Shown here in pieces: positions 1-9,758 of a stretch of 64,000 bases of DNA (the stretch's first letter is position 1; each line of letters opens with the position of its first letter). Source of the DNA: Thermothielavioides terrestris NRRL 8126 (lineage: Eukaryota > Ascomycota > Sordariomycetes > Sordariales > Chaetomiaceae). A model generated the notes under the pieces. The model was not told the DNA's origin and ran no database searches. It saw only the letters and a list, made by a program, of their open reading frames with translations. The position numbers and the translations under genes are program-made. The stretch lies in the NCBI RefSeq assembly GCF_000226115.1, contig NC_016460.1, forward strand, positions 4,154,001 through 4,218,000. Direction: 5' to 3'.

Positions 1-1
1 G

Positions 2-151
2 GCTCGGCGGGATGCAGAGCGGGCGCGAGCGCAGGCGCAGGCACAGGGCGGTGGGAGCTCCGGTGCTGGTGGATGTCCTGGCTGCATGCACGGGCGCGGC
101 CGCGGGGAGGTGACGCTGCAGGCGAACGAGGCTGGTTTGGAGCGGTGAGTT

Positions 152-217
<66 letters not shown>

Positions 218-418
218 CCTTCTGCGTTCGTGCGTAGCAATAGGGCGGTCTGCTTGGAGGCCACCAGAAAGGGTTGTGCTGACATGGCGTGTAGCAAGAA
301 GCAACAGCAGGCGGCTGCGAGGAAGCAGGTTGTGGATGCGCGGAGGAGGGGAGAGGACGTCGATGGCCGGGGCCTGGGCGGGCCGAGCGGGAGGCAGCCG
401 CGCGCTGAGGTCGATTGA
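2..418 (+). CDS. 3' end of an unrecognised protein gene (partial, spliced)
   Basis: Reading from base 2, an open frame rich in Arg, Ala, Gln and Gly runs to a good splice donor (GTGAGT, 145-150). The intron holds a 64-base T run. Two acceptors restore the same frame: AG at 236-237 (93-nt intron) and AG at 293-294 (150-nt intron). Both lead to one short basic C-terminal exon ending at TGA 416-418. The 5' part lies outside the window and no domain is visible, so function is unknown. The call rests only on frame consistency across the intron, and a spurious match is possible. Confidence 0.35.
154..217. repeat. 64-bp poly(T) tract
   Basis: An uninterrupted run of 64 T, nine bases after the predicted splice donor of the left-edge gene. 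It is the longest homopolymer in the window. The length should be treated with caution, because such runs are commonly mis-sized in sequencing. Confidence 0.9.
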
Positions 419-606
419 GTCGGTCATTGTACGGTGCCGCTGGTGAAGATCAGGGAAAGGTAGTTCCCGAGACAGGTTCGTCATCACGAGAGATTACAAT
501 GGACTGGTGGAACATGTAGATTGATGGCATGAAGGGGTATATAGGTAATAACGACAACAACTGCTTCCACCTCCCTTGGCAACGCCCGCACTCTATTCTC
601 TGCGCC
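419..606. other. Intergenic, convergent 3' flanks
   Basis: Short spacer between the left-edge gene and the 3' end of the PLC-like gene. I see no gene or repeat in it. Confidence 0.6.
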
Positions 607-2421
607 TCACCACCATGGGTTTGGGATACTCCGTTCCAACACCGTGCCGTTGCCAAGAACAGTCCCCTGCTTCAAGATCTCGGCCCGCCCCGGATGGAGG
701 GTCGGCGGCGGACGATGCAGCGTCGTCCCGTTCGCAAAGATGATGCCATTCCAAGACGGCAACCGCCGGCGACGACCACCACCCCCTGCGGCAAGCCCAC
801 GATTTCGTCGCCTTAACGGAGACCGCTGCTGGCTGACATCGCAGTTCTCGCTCACCAAGTAGGTGTTCAGGCCGAGGGCCAGGGTGTACATCTCGGCGCT
901 GAGCTGGTCCCAGTCCCACAGGTCGGTCTGCTGGACGCCGATGTAGTCGATCAGCAGCACGTTGGGCCAGTGCTGCGGGTCCATGCCGTTCACGCCGGCC
1001 CAGTACAGCGACGGGTTCGTCGGCTGGATGGCGAACTCCTGCAGCGAGTAGGCGGTCGAGGCCACCGCGTCGGGCGTCACCAGCCACTGCGCGATCATGA
1101 AGCTGCCGTAGTCGGCCGCGCCGCCGCGCGTGGCCGCCCGCCAGTTGCTGACCTGGTCCGGCGCCATGTCGGCGGCCTGCATCATGTTGGACCAGTGGTC
1201 CTGGATGTCCATGCGGCCCATGGCGTAGATGCCGTCGGCGGTCGACTCGTGCGGCACGCCGTCCTGGAGATTTTGGCCGTTGAGCAGCGGGATGACGCAG
1301 CCCTTGCCTCCGTTGCGGTCCATGAAGTACGACGCCTTCTGGTTTTGGAAGCCCGTGCTGGTGTCGAGATCGGGGCAGAGCGTGCTGATGCCCCGCAGCT
1401 TGGTGAAGAAGTCGTTGACGGTGCTCGCGTTCCACAGGATCGGGCCGCCGGCCGGGATCTCGTATCGGCCGACGAGATAGCGGATGGCCAGGAATATGAT
1501 CTCGCCCGGGTTCTCGGTCGTGAACTGGTTGATCTCCTTCACGACGTCGTCCAGAGACTCGCCCGTGTTGCCCACGGCGATGTCGGCCGTTTCGTCGTTG
1601 AGGTGCATCACCCAGAAGCCCTGGTTCTTCGCCGCGTTGCCGACGTCGTGGACGGAGCCGATGCGGAGGTCGAACCAGCGGGAGCCGGCGCGCAACTGGT
1701 TGTAGATGTTGATGCCCTGGGTCTGCGTGTTCTGCTCGGTGCCGATGCTGTCGATCTGGTTGCTGATCTCGCTCATGCCGGCGTCGTGGGTGCCGGGCAT
1801 GACGAGGTGCCGCACCGGCCGGTCCCGGATCACGTCGTAGATGCTCCGCATCCAGTTGCCGGGCCCATGGGTCAGCGACGCCGCGAAGCCCGCGCTCTGG
1901 CTGCCCGTGATCACGAGAGACACCGAAGTCTGGCCGCCCGGCCAGACGTACTCGCGCTGGCCCAGGTTCATGCCGCTGAGGTCCAGCGTGACGCGGCGGG
2001 GGTGGGCGTCCGTCACTGCGTACGACTTCACCCGCACAGCGAACTTTTGATCGGTGCCGTCGATCACGTAGTAGGCCTCGCCGGCGTCGTCCTTCATCTG
2101 CAAAGCGGTTTGGTACTTGACCGCGTTCTGGCGCGCCCGGCCCTGTGGCACGTCGCCGAAGTCGAACGTGTCCATCTGGTACGAGTGTGTGCCGTCCAGC
2201 TTGAAGCGGTGCGGAGTGAGGTTCACCACCGTGATGTAAAAGCTGGTAGCCAGGTTGTCGTCACCCAGCACAGGGTTCAGCTGGTCGTAGGGCTGGAAGG
2301 TGCCCGCAGGCATGGTCTCGTTGCTGTAAGTGCCGGCTTCCGCCGTGCATCCGTCGTCGCCATTGACAAGGCGCGGCGCGGACACGGCCAGGCCGGCCAG
2401 AAGCAGCCGGTGAAGTCTCAT
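607..2421 (-). CDS. Secreted PLC-like phosphodiesterase (PI-PLC X domain)
   Basis: Single-exon gene of 604 residues. The frame is open further upstream, but ATG 2419-2421 is chosen because it starts a typical signal peptide (MRLHRLLLAGLAVS, ending near residue 20). The N-terminal ~190 residues form a beta-rich region. The catalytic X-domain follows: VMPGTHDAG with the first catalytic His near residue 212, then RWFDLRIG, and VMHLND with the second His near residue 273. Later motifs ENPGEIIFLA and NVLLIDYIG fit the TIM-barrel of fungal extracellular PLC-like phosphodiesterases. The last ~60 residues are Arg/Gly-rich and look disordered. Family knowledge suggests phosphodiester cleavage of a phospholipid head group or a GPI-like substrate; the real substrate is not known. 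No intron is needed. Confidence 0.88.
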   Translation of the reverse strand: MRLHRLLLAGLAVSAPRLVNGDDGCTAEAGTYSNETMPAGTFQPYDQLNPVLGDDNLATSFYITVVNLTPHRFKLDGTHSYQMDTFDFGDVPQGRARQNAVKYQTALQMKDDAGEAYYVIDGTDQKFAVRVKSYAVTDAHPRRVTLDLSGMNLGQREYVWPGGQTSVSLVITGSQSAGFAASLTHGPGNWMRSIYDVIRDRPVRHLVMPGTHDAGMSEISNQIDSIGTEQNTQTQGINIYNQLRAGSRWFDLRIGSVHDVGNAAKNQGFWVMHLNDETADIAVGNTGESLDDVVKEINQFTTENPGEIIFLAIRYLVGRYEIPAGGPILWNASTVNDFFTKLRGISTLCPDLDTSTGFQNQKASYFMDRNGGKGCVIPLLNGQNLQDGVPHESTADGIYAMGRMDIQDHWSNMMQAADMAPDQVSNWRAATRGGAADYGSFMIAQWLVTPDAVASTAYSLQEFAIQPTNPSLYWAGVNGMDPQHWPNVLLIDYIGVQQTDLWDWDQLSAEMYTLALGLNTYLVSENCDVSQQRSPLRRRNRGLAAGGGGRRRRLPSWNGIIFANGTTLHRPPPTLHPGRAEILKQGTVLGNGTVLERSIPNPWW

Positions 2422-4780
2422 GGCGGCTGGTCGTCCAACACAGCAGCACTGCTGTCGGCCGCGCGACCCGGTTTGTGCCGCGGAGGGTCTTGAGGAAGGA
2501 GTGAAGGGGGGATGGTGTACATGGTCCCGTACACAACAGCGCCGGGAAGAGCGATGGTCCCCTCTGATATAGGTGCTGATGCAGTTGCAGTCAATCCGAC
2601 CTGAACTTCTCAGGTCGGCCAATCCATCGCGGAAGCATGAACACGCACCGGCCGCCATCTCGGCGCGCAGAGTCCCGATTGGGAAGCTGGCCGGGATGCC
2701 AGCCAATCGGTGCTGTGCCCGACCCCCTCATTGCTGGCCCCTGACCCTCTCGGCCCCGCCACTTCCTGCGAGGACTTGACGGCTCGGCCGGCCAGGGGTC
2801 AGAAGGCAACCGCCTCCTACGGCCTGTGGGGGGAGAGAAAGCGCAGCGTGCCCCGTCCACGCGGGAAGGACGCTCGGGAAATGCAACGTTTCTTTTTCCA
2901 CTCGCTCTGCATTAAACACTGTTTCAGATCGCATATTTGGCTGTACAAATTCCGGATTCTACGTGCGGATTAAGTTACATTGGCAGTAAACAGTCAACAG
3001 AACGAGTTAGCACCGTTGCTGTCCCGGCCGCAGCGTCCAGGTTGCCGGCGGAGGTTCGGCTCAACGAGTACTAAAGTTGAACTGTCGGGCCGACACTGCA
3101 TGCACTATCAGCTCCTGTTGGAAGAAAGGAGCGGTAGGATGGCGGTATCCGTTGGCTTGGTCTTGATTTGTGGCGGTGCTTCACAATATTCATCTTTTTG
3201 GCTTGCGACCTTGGCCTCCGCTGGCGTTTCTGGGAGAATTTTCCAGCTCATTTGCCCGTTACTCATATGTGATACCGATACCAACATGTAGCAGGAGACA
3301 GAGGTCATGAGGCCACGCTCAGGCGGTTCAGCGTCTTGGATTCCTGTCCTGACCTTTGATCACAAGGTCTCGTCTCGCAAAGGCCAGTTGTCTCACCGCC
3401 AGGCGAAGCTGAAGAAAAAAAAGGAACAGAGGAATGGGGAGCCAAGGAATCCAGCGGCCCCAACACTCAGCTGTCAGGACCACTTGTGGCAAGTTGACTG
3501 CTCACTTCAACGCAGCCACTCAGGCACGCAGCATGAGCTCGCTAGTCCCAGAATCCATCGAATCCATCAGGCAGACACCTCCCGTACCACAGTAGGTCTG
3601 TATGATCCCTGTCACATGCAGGCAGTGCACGAACTGGGTCAGGAACAGTGATAGTCCAAGAATTCTTGATCGTTGACAGGACGCATTTGGACTTCCCCTT
3701 GCACATGCCTATGCACGGAGTAAGCCGAGTTGGAAACCAGACAAATTCATGCCGCTCTCTGAACGGACAGGAACGGGCAGGACAGCCTGAATCGCGTGGC
3801 CGAAGACGAGATATCGCGATGTACAGCTGGATGGTGCTGATCCAATGCTTCTGTTTTAAATCGTATAAAGTTGAACTCTTCGCATCAGAGATCCCTATGA
3901 ATATTACTTGTGGCAAGTTCAGGATATAGTTAACAGCAGGCGAGTCCTGGGTTAACTATGGAGCGGGCGAGCTGTTGTCCGGTCACTGATCGCTGCATTG
4001 TCCAATGCTCCTCTACTGTGTCCGCTGGCGTTGGAGCCCTGGGATGTACCAACCTCAACGCACTTCCAAACACGTTTTGGAACAAAGGCCCTGAGGCAGA
4101 AGAGTCCCAATAACAAAAATGGGGCCCCCAGAGCCTTTAGCTCAGTGGCCTGACAACACGCAAGATACCGGAGACGCAAACAATATGCTTTGGTAGAGTC
4201 TGTGGATGGCCCAAGTGGATTGGGTCCCCTGGTGAGTGCAAGTAGCTCCGTCAACATGCTGCGCCCGCCCTCTGAGTCCTAGTTATGAGATCTTAGTTTC
4301 GCATTTGGATGCTCAGGACCTTGAGTTGGCGAAACAAGAACTGCTCCCTAGGACGTTGTGGTTCAACCAGGGAAAGGTGAGTTCAAAGTGCATCCCGAAC
4401 TGCTTCTGACACGCTACAGCGAGCAACGGTGGCGAGGAGCGCAGGATGGCTGTGGGCAGAGCATCGGAAAACAAAGAGTGTGCGTTGTTCCAGTACAAAG
4501 GAAAGCTAAGGACTGAACAGAGCGTGGTATATATACATCCAGGAGTGGAGAAACCATGGCCCATGCGCTCTGCCAAGACCGCTGAGCTCTGAGCCCCTTA
4601 CCCCTGACGTGACAGCTTCTCCCTTGTGTTAGGTCTGTACTCATTCGACTGGCATGGAGTTGGGAGGCTGCAGAGTGAAGCCGACTACCAAAGCAGATGA
4701 TCGTGAGAAGGAAGAAAATTCCTGGCGGAGAGACAGAAAAAGGTTGATTCTATCCTCCAAGGGAGGGGAAGGGGGGTCGC
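2422..4780. other. Intergenic region, 2.4 kb
   Basis: Contains the upstream region of the PLC-like gene and then sequence with frequent stops in all frames. A 13-base motif (acttgtggcaagt, itself an inverted repeat) occurs near 3483 and again near 3905. No convincing gene was found. Confidence 0.6.
2566..2571 (-). promoter_or_regulatory. TATA-like element of the PLC-like gene
   Basis: TATATC on the minus strand, about 145 bases upstream of the chosen start codon. This is a plausible core-promoter spacing for a filamentous fungus. It is a weak call based on position only. Confidence 0.25.
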
Positions 4781-4785
4781 AAAAA
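4781..4785 (-). terminator. RNA polymerase III terminator of tRNA-Asp
   Basis: A run of five T on the tRNA strand begins two bases beyond the mature 3' end, as expected for Pol III termination. Confidence 0.75.
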
Positions 4786-4787
4786 TG

Positions 4788-4870
4788 CTCTCCCGCCGGG
4801 AATTGAACCCGGGTCTCGAGCGATGTCATGAAGTGACAAGCTCACATACTAACCACTATACTACGGAAGA
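4788..4870 (-). tRNA. tRNA-Asp(GTC) with 11-nt intron
   Basis: The minus strand folds into a complete cloverleaf. The acceptor stem TCTTCCG pairs with CGGGAGA (one G-U pair). The D-arm is GTATAGTGGTTAGTATG and the anticodon stem TGAGC pairs with GCTCG (outermost pair G-U). The T-arm is CCGGG-TTCAATT-CCCGG and the discriminator base is G. Anticodon GTC is at 4837-4835. Removing 11 nt (4823-4833) directly 3' of position 37 gives a 72-nt tRNA, the normal size for tRNA-Asp. The intron contains TGACA, which can pair with TGTCA spanning the anticodon, the usual anticodon-intron helix of eukaryotic nuclear pre-tRNAs. The T-arm carries the B-box promoter. Confidence 0.93.
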
Positions 4871-5528
4871 TTTGCTGGTGTGGGCACCAGCCGTAGCGAG
4901 GTGTGGGGGTGAGTCGCCAGAGATACAATTATAAGGTAGTGATTGAGAGCCGTCCGCAGACCTGGATACTGCCCCTGAATCGAGTACGCTGCAATGTGTC
5001 CGCCACGGCATACGCTCATACCAGGGAGTCTTCATGCCCATGTCGCTTTATGACAACTGTAAGCCCATTTCCGGGGCTGCCATGCAAGTGCTACGTCGGA
5101 AATGCTATTTTGCATCACATTGTCAATGAGAGAAGCTCAAGGTTTCTACCTACCTAGCGATCCGGGCCACAATCGCCTGTCCATTGGGTCTGCAATACGC
5201 TTACTCTGGCAGGATTGAGCCGCTGACACGCCAAAAAGAGGCGTGCATGGCATGAATGCTTATGCCGTCTTGCTAAATAGTACCGCGCAGGTATGATGGT
5301 GCGCCTAGGGAGAGAGTGCAGCACATAACTCTCGTAATCACAGATACTACACATCCTGGTATAATTAGTTGAGATACACGCACTACGCTTATGCCGGTTG
5401 AAAAGGACCAGTATCGCTGTTATCCCAAAAAGGAGATGCTATCTAGCGGTGTGAACTATGGTTGAGTATGACTGTACATGCCACGCGCCCTAGCCGAACA
5501 GAGGCCAAATCGCCATCCAAACCAGCTC
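4871..5528. other. Intergenic region
   Basis: Upstream flank of tRNA-Asp and 3' flank of the orphan ORF. I see no gene. Confidence 0.6.
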
Positions 5529-6008
5529 TCAAAGCATAGCCTGAGCGAGTTCAGTGTTTTCCAAGACCCTTGCCAGCGCCCTGCGCAGTTCCGTCTGGAG
5601 CTGCTGGTCCTCTACCCAGACACCGTTTCCGAGCCACAGAGACTGCAGGACACAAAGCCGTCGATGGACTTCGTACACAGCTTCGTCGATATCGCATTCT
5701 TTTGGGAGATGTCCCCGCTGGAATGCGAACGCAAGGACACGCAGCACAAAAGCGGTGGCGTGCTCGTCCTGGCCCCATGCTCGCCGGGCTTCAAGCGCTT
5801 GTCGTTGAGTCCACAGCCACCCTGCATGCCTGTGCGCCATCGTCAAGTGAACCCTCACTCTGATTTGTGCGAAGTCGGGCTCTAAGGCATTTGGATTGTC
5901 GTGCAGGAAGCCACGCACGTAGGTTGCGAAGCAGGAGATGACGAACGTCGTAAGCTCTGGGCTCTGAAACTCGAGGTGTCTCGTCAGGACTGCAACGGAT
6001 GAGTGCAT
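5529..6008 (-). CDS. Hypothetical protein, 159 aa
   Basis: Open frame from ATG 6008 to 5529, with a protein-like composition: amphipathic helical stretches, many Leu, Ala, Arg and Trp, no low complexity. I do not recognise a domain. No signal peptide or membrane segment is evident. It sits alone in a gene-poor 4-kb stretch and could be an exon of a larger gene, a remnant or a chance frame. An overlapping frame on the opposite strand is less protein-like. Confidence 0.35.
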   Translation of the reverse strand: MHSSVAVLTRHLEFQSPELTTFVISCFATYVRGFLHDNPNALEPDFAQIRVRVHLTMAHRHAGWLWTQRQALEARRAWGQDEHATAFVLRVLAFAFQRGHLPKECDIDEAVYEVHRRLCVLQSLWLGNGVWVEDQQLQTELRRALARVLENTELAQAML

Positions 6009-8698
6009 TGTGGTGGTTTCTCTGAGTTGTTGGCGTGCCGCAATCTGGGGAGAAAAGCAAGGCAGGACACCTTCGAATACGGGGTGATGCAGAATCCGAA
6101 GAGAGATGACTGGAGCTCCCTCTAAAGCCTGACCAAGTCATCGCTTTTATTTTCTGCCACTTAGGTACACTCTGGTGTATATGAGAATGGTATTGTTTCG
6201 AAAGCTGGTTGTTCAGGCGCGCTTCGTCTCAAGAATGACTTGCCAGACTGGGTACACGAGTGAACAAAGCAGCGCAACAAAGAAACAATAAAGGGTCGAC
6301 AGGGCACTTGCACCTACACAGCATCAAGCTTTTCACAACTGAAACTCGCAACAGCTATCCATCTTCTCCATTCTGTGCCAATGACCAGGCCAAGTTCCAT
6401 GCTCGCTCCATCTCTGCCAATCCCCTGACGACCCCTTCCCTCACACTCACATGCTAACCTCAAGCCTGCACAGCAATCACGGCGCCTCTCTACGCCACAG
6501 ACATGAAAAACAGGCTGATGATTCTTTGCAGTGACCATCGGCGCATTGGCGGCTAGGCAGGGGGCTGGAGGAGCCCTCCGCTCTGTCCCCTGCAGCTGCC
6601 TCGTGAGTCGAGATTTTGCCTTTGCCTCGACTACAAGGCCATGGACGACCCAAGACCAGAGGGAAGGAATTACCACAAGACGTATTGCTAGAATTTAATA
6701 GTTTGGTGGTGAATGCTTCGGTACAAAGGAGACTTGAATGAGTCCTGGGATCCGTCTAAGCTCATTGTACTTAATACCAAAGCACATCGCTTTCTTGAGC
6801 GTAGATAGTAGTAGAAAGGTCTAAATTTTTCCAAGAGCTTGGGCAATCCAGGGAGTCCAGAGACACGTTGCCACCAGCCTCACTCAGGAACCTGCCAGCT
6901 CAAGTTGTCAAAGACGAATGTGCCACGTGGGAACCAGATTGGCACTTCGCTTGGGATTTCATTCCACTTCTGTGACAAATACAATCTTGCCCGCCGCTTA
7001 CCCCATGTTGATTTGTCTGTCAACCGCCTTATCGACTCTGTGCACTTCTCTAGCCTGCATGCAGTGGAAAGCAGGTGCTGGATCATTGCCACGCTGGGAC
7101 AATCTGCAGAGGCTGGAGCCGCGAAGGTGGTCTCGGCGAGGGATACGAGAGCGAAGTGTGAGGTGGAAACCATTGCAGTGTGGGAGGGCAATGGCTTTGG
7201 CTTGAGAATCTAGACCGCCTGCTTCTTCCCGAGCGCTTTCGCTACTGCAGAGGCTGTCAATAATGGGCGCTCAGCTTTCCGCGGAAGCAGCCAATATTGA
7301 GCCGAGGTTACATTGTTCGCCACGCAAGAAGTGCACCCCTCGCAGACGCCGGGCTCGCTGTATCTGGTCGGCGGGCCGCAGTTGCAGCCGCTGGTGCGGT
7401 AAGTATCCAACTCTGTACGTAGCATGCAGGAAGCCGGGGATGGCTGCGAAGCTGGCGCGAATATTCGGGGTCTCTCAATTCCCCCCTTGAATTCCGGAAG
7501 TGCGCAGACGCACGCCAAGTCCAGCTGAGCTCAATAATGACCCAATTCTTCTACTGCAGCTTTCCAGAGCATTCACCCGGGCTTGGGTTGCGTCCATATG
7601 TCACTACGAATAGGCATCATTTCGATAGGAGGCTGGATCGGGGTCTTGGAAGCTGGGTATTAAATTCATTGGAGAGGCACCTTGGCAATTGACTATCGGC
7701 GACTCATCCAGCTGAAGGTGCCAAGTAGTATTTGAAATCTTTCTTGTGTTACTTCGCCTTCAGTTTATTGATCAATATTGTCCAGGACCCGGTTCTTGCC
7801 TTCCGATCTTGAGAGTCCTTGCGGAACGAAGCCATGGCTTGGGCTATTTGGAAGCCCCCTTTCTCAGCTTGAGTCATAGTATCGCTCCCACGGCGTGCGG
7901 GGGTGGATTTGTCGGCAGGTTAAATTGGGGGTACCGGCTCAGTAGTTCCACGAGATGTATGTACAGTTGGTACATACGCAGTTTGCAGCTTACCCCTGAC
8001 GGAACCACCCACCTGCGGCTGCCGGGCAGTTTAGTGTGCTGCGGATACAGCAGCGAATAAGAGACGAGCATCTGCGAGCATCTGACCTGCTTTCTGTCAC
8101 CAAAGACACTACTCAAGCGCCGGATCTCTTGGCTCTCCCCAAGGGGAAGATTCGTGGCACTTGAGCTGAGAGCCCGGCCCTCCAAATTGCATTGAATTGA
8201 GGCTCTGCCCAACGAAACCCCCACCTGAAGCTACCGAGCTTTTGGCACCCTGATTCCATCCTCGTCCCTCTAACTACATAGAAGGTACGGCGTAGACCGA
8301 TGGCTGCATGTGCTATTCGAAGCCCGCATATGCAGGCAAAGAAAAAGGACCCTCGCCAAGATCCAGGGCCACCACAGCTGAATGCGGAATGAGGGATATT
8401 GAGTGTAGTTATGCGTGCTGGCTGCCAATTCGGGGGTGCCATTGCAGAACGGAACAATGCCCCGGTGGCATCAGACATGCCCGCTTTGAACCCAGGGTGC
8501 CAGACTCGCACAGAGACATACAATGTAAGGCTACACCAGCTGAGATAGGTGAGAGGACACTCACCGGAGGAGCACCAGTCAAGCATAAATAGAGGGGCAC
8601 CTCCCTGCTCTGTCGATGTTGCCATCCTGCCTACTCATCTCACCATCAACTCCAAAGCCGCCCCAGTCGCTCAGTCAAAGAGCCGCATCCTCCTCATC
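6009..8698. other. Intergenic region, 2.7 kb
   Basis: No gene could be supported. Several 90-170 codon frames occur but lack recognisable domains and have poor composition. The right end contains the promoter of the WSC gene. Confidence 0.55.
8584..8592 (+). promoter_or_regulatory. TATA-like element of the WSC gene
   Basis: CATAAATAG lies 107 bases upstream of the start codon and is followed by a C/T-rich stretch near 8636-8696, a common layout of fungal core promoters. The call is positional only. Confidence 0.35.
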
Positions 8699-8926
8699 AT
8701 GCAGAGCCTCGTCATCCTCGCGGCCATCGCGCCCGCGGCCCTCACGCAGACCTTCTACGGCTGCTACACGGAGGTGCCCACGCGGGCCTTGACCGGCTCC
8801 TCTCTGATCGACTACGACAACATGACCATCACTGAATGCGCAACCCACTGCACGGGCTTCGATCTGTGGGGCCTTGAGTACTCGGGCGAGTGGTATGACC
8901 CTCCAGCCATCTGGAACCTGCATGCG

Positions 8927-8975
<49 letters not shown>

Positions 8976-9478
8976 CAGAAAAAGAAGAAGACTGACGCGA
9001 GCGCAAAACACAAAGCTACTGCGGCAACTCCCTGGCCGAGGGCTCCTTCCCAGCCTTCTCGACCGACTGCAACATGGCGTGCGCGGGCGACGCGACGACG
9101 ACGTGCGGCGGGCCAAACCGGCTGTCGCTGTACGGCACGTCGGCGGACGCGCCGGCGGCGACGCCGTACCCTCACCCTGACGTGACGACGACGCAGGCGG
9201 AGGGCTGCTGGACCGAGACGTCTGGCGGCGTGCGCGCGCTTCCCGGCGCCTCCGCCTTCTCCGCCACCGAGATGACCGTCGAGGGCTGCGGCACGTACTG
9301 CCTCAACTCGGGCTTCACCTGGTTCGGCCTCGAGTATGCCGCCGAGTGCTACTGCGGCAGCGCCCTCAGCGAGAACAGCACCGCCGCGGACGCGGCTGAC
9401 TGCGATATGATCTGCACGGGGGATGCGGCGGAGGTGTGTGGCGGCTCGAACCGCCTGAGCGTGTACCAGTGGGTGTAA
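8699..9478 (+). CDS. Secreted protein with two WSC domains
   Basis: Two exons, 8699-8892 and 9016-9478, giving 218 residues. The start ATG at 8699 opens a signal peptide (MQSLVILAAIAPAALTQ). Two WSC (Cys-rich, putative carbohydrate-binding) domains follow, each with the order FYGCYTE/GCWTE, WGLEY/FGLEY, YCG, CNMACAGD/CDMICTGD and CGGPNRLSLY/CGGSNRLSVY. The intron (8893-9015, donor GTATGA) splits a Cys codon. Splicing yields GEC-YCGN, matching AEC-YCGS in the second repeat, so this junction is well supported. There is no transmembrane segment or catalytic domain, so it is probably a small wall- or glucan-binding secreted protein. The intron contains a 47-A run. Confidence 0.88.
8927..8973. repeat. 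47-bp poly(A) tract inside the WSC intron
   Basis: Uninterrupted run of 47 A, 34 bases after the donor and 42 bases before the acceptor of the predicted 123-nt intron. Confidence 0.92.
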
Positions 9479-9758
9479 GGCGCTTGTGGCTTGTACTTAT
9501 GTACGGCCATACCGAGCTGGAGAGAGTAGAACAGTGATAGGGGCACGACCAGGACATCTATTTGTGGTATTGCCAGTCAGTTAGAGACCTCAGAGTATTT
9601 CGTTGGAATTAGACAAGTTCCATACTTCGCTGGAACCGTTCCATTGACCTGTGCCACGAAGCCGAAAAAGTAGAGTCCTGGCCTGGTCACATCTGCCCAA
9701 GCCCTCGCTATGTGACTGTGGCATCATTGATGACAACAGATGAGTCGAATACAGAGCC
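9479..9758. other. Convergent 3' flanks of the WSC and DUF4246 genes
   Basis: Short spacer between tail-to-tail genes. No feature recognised. Confidence 0.6.

Noticed and set aside
150..446. Frame beginning with poly-Phe
   Set aside because: Simply the translation of the T64 tract.
970..2493. 507-codon open frame on the plus strand
   Set aside because: It is the antisense shadow of the PLC-like gene; GC-rich third positions keep the opposite strand open. No domain.
7210..7518. Cys-rich minus-strand frame as a small secreted protein
   Set aside because: No signal peptide, no start context, and the cysteines are not arranged like a known effector fold.
8113..8625. 170-codon minus-strand frame upstream of the WSC gene
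   Set aside because: Covers the WSC promoter, mixed composition, no domain.
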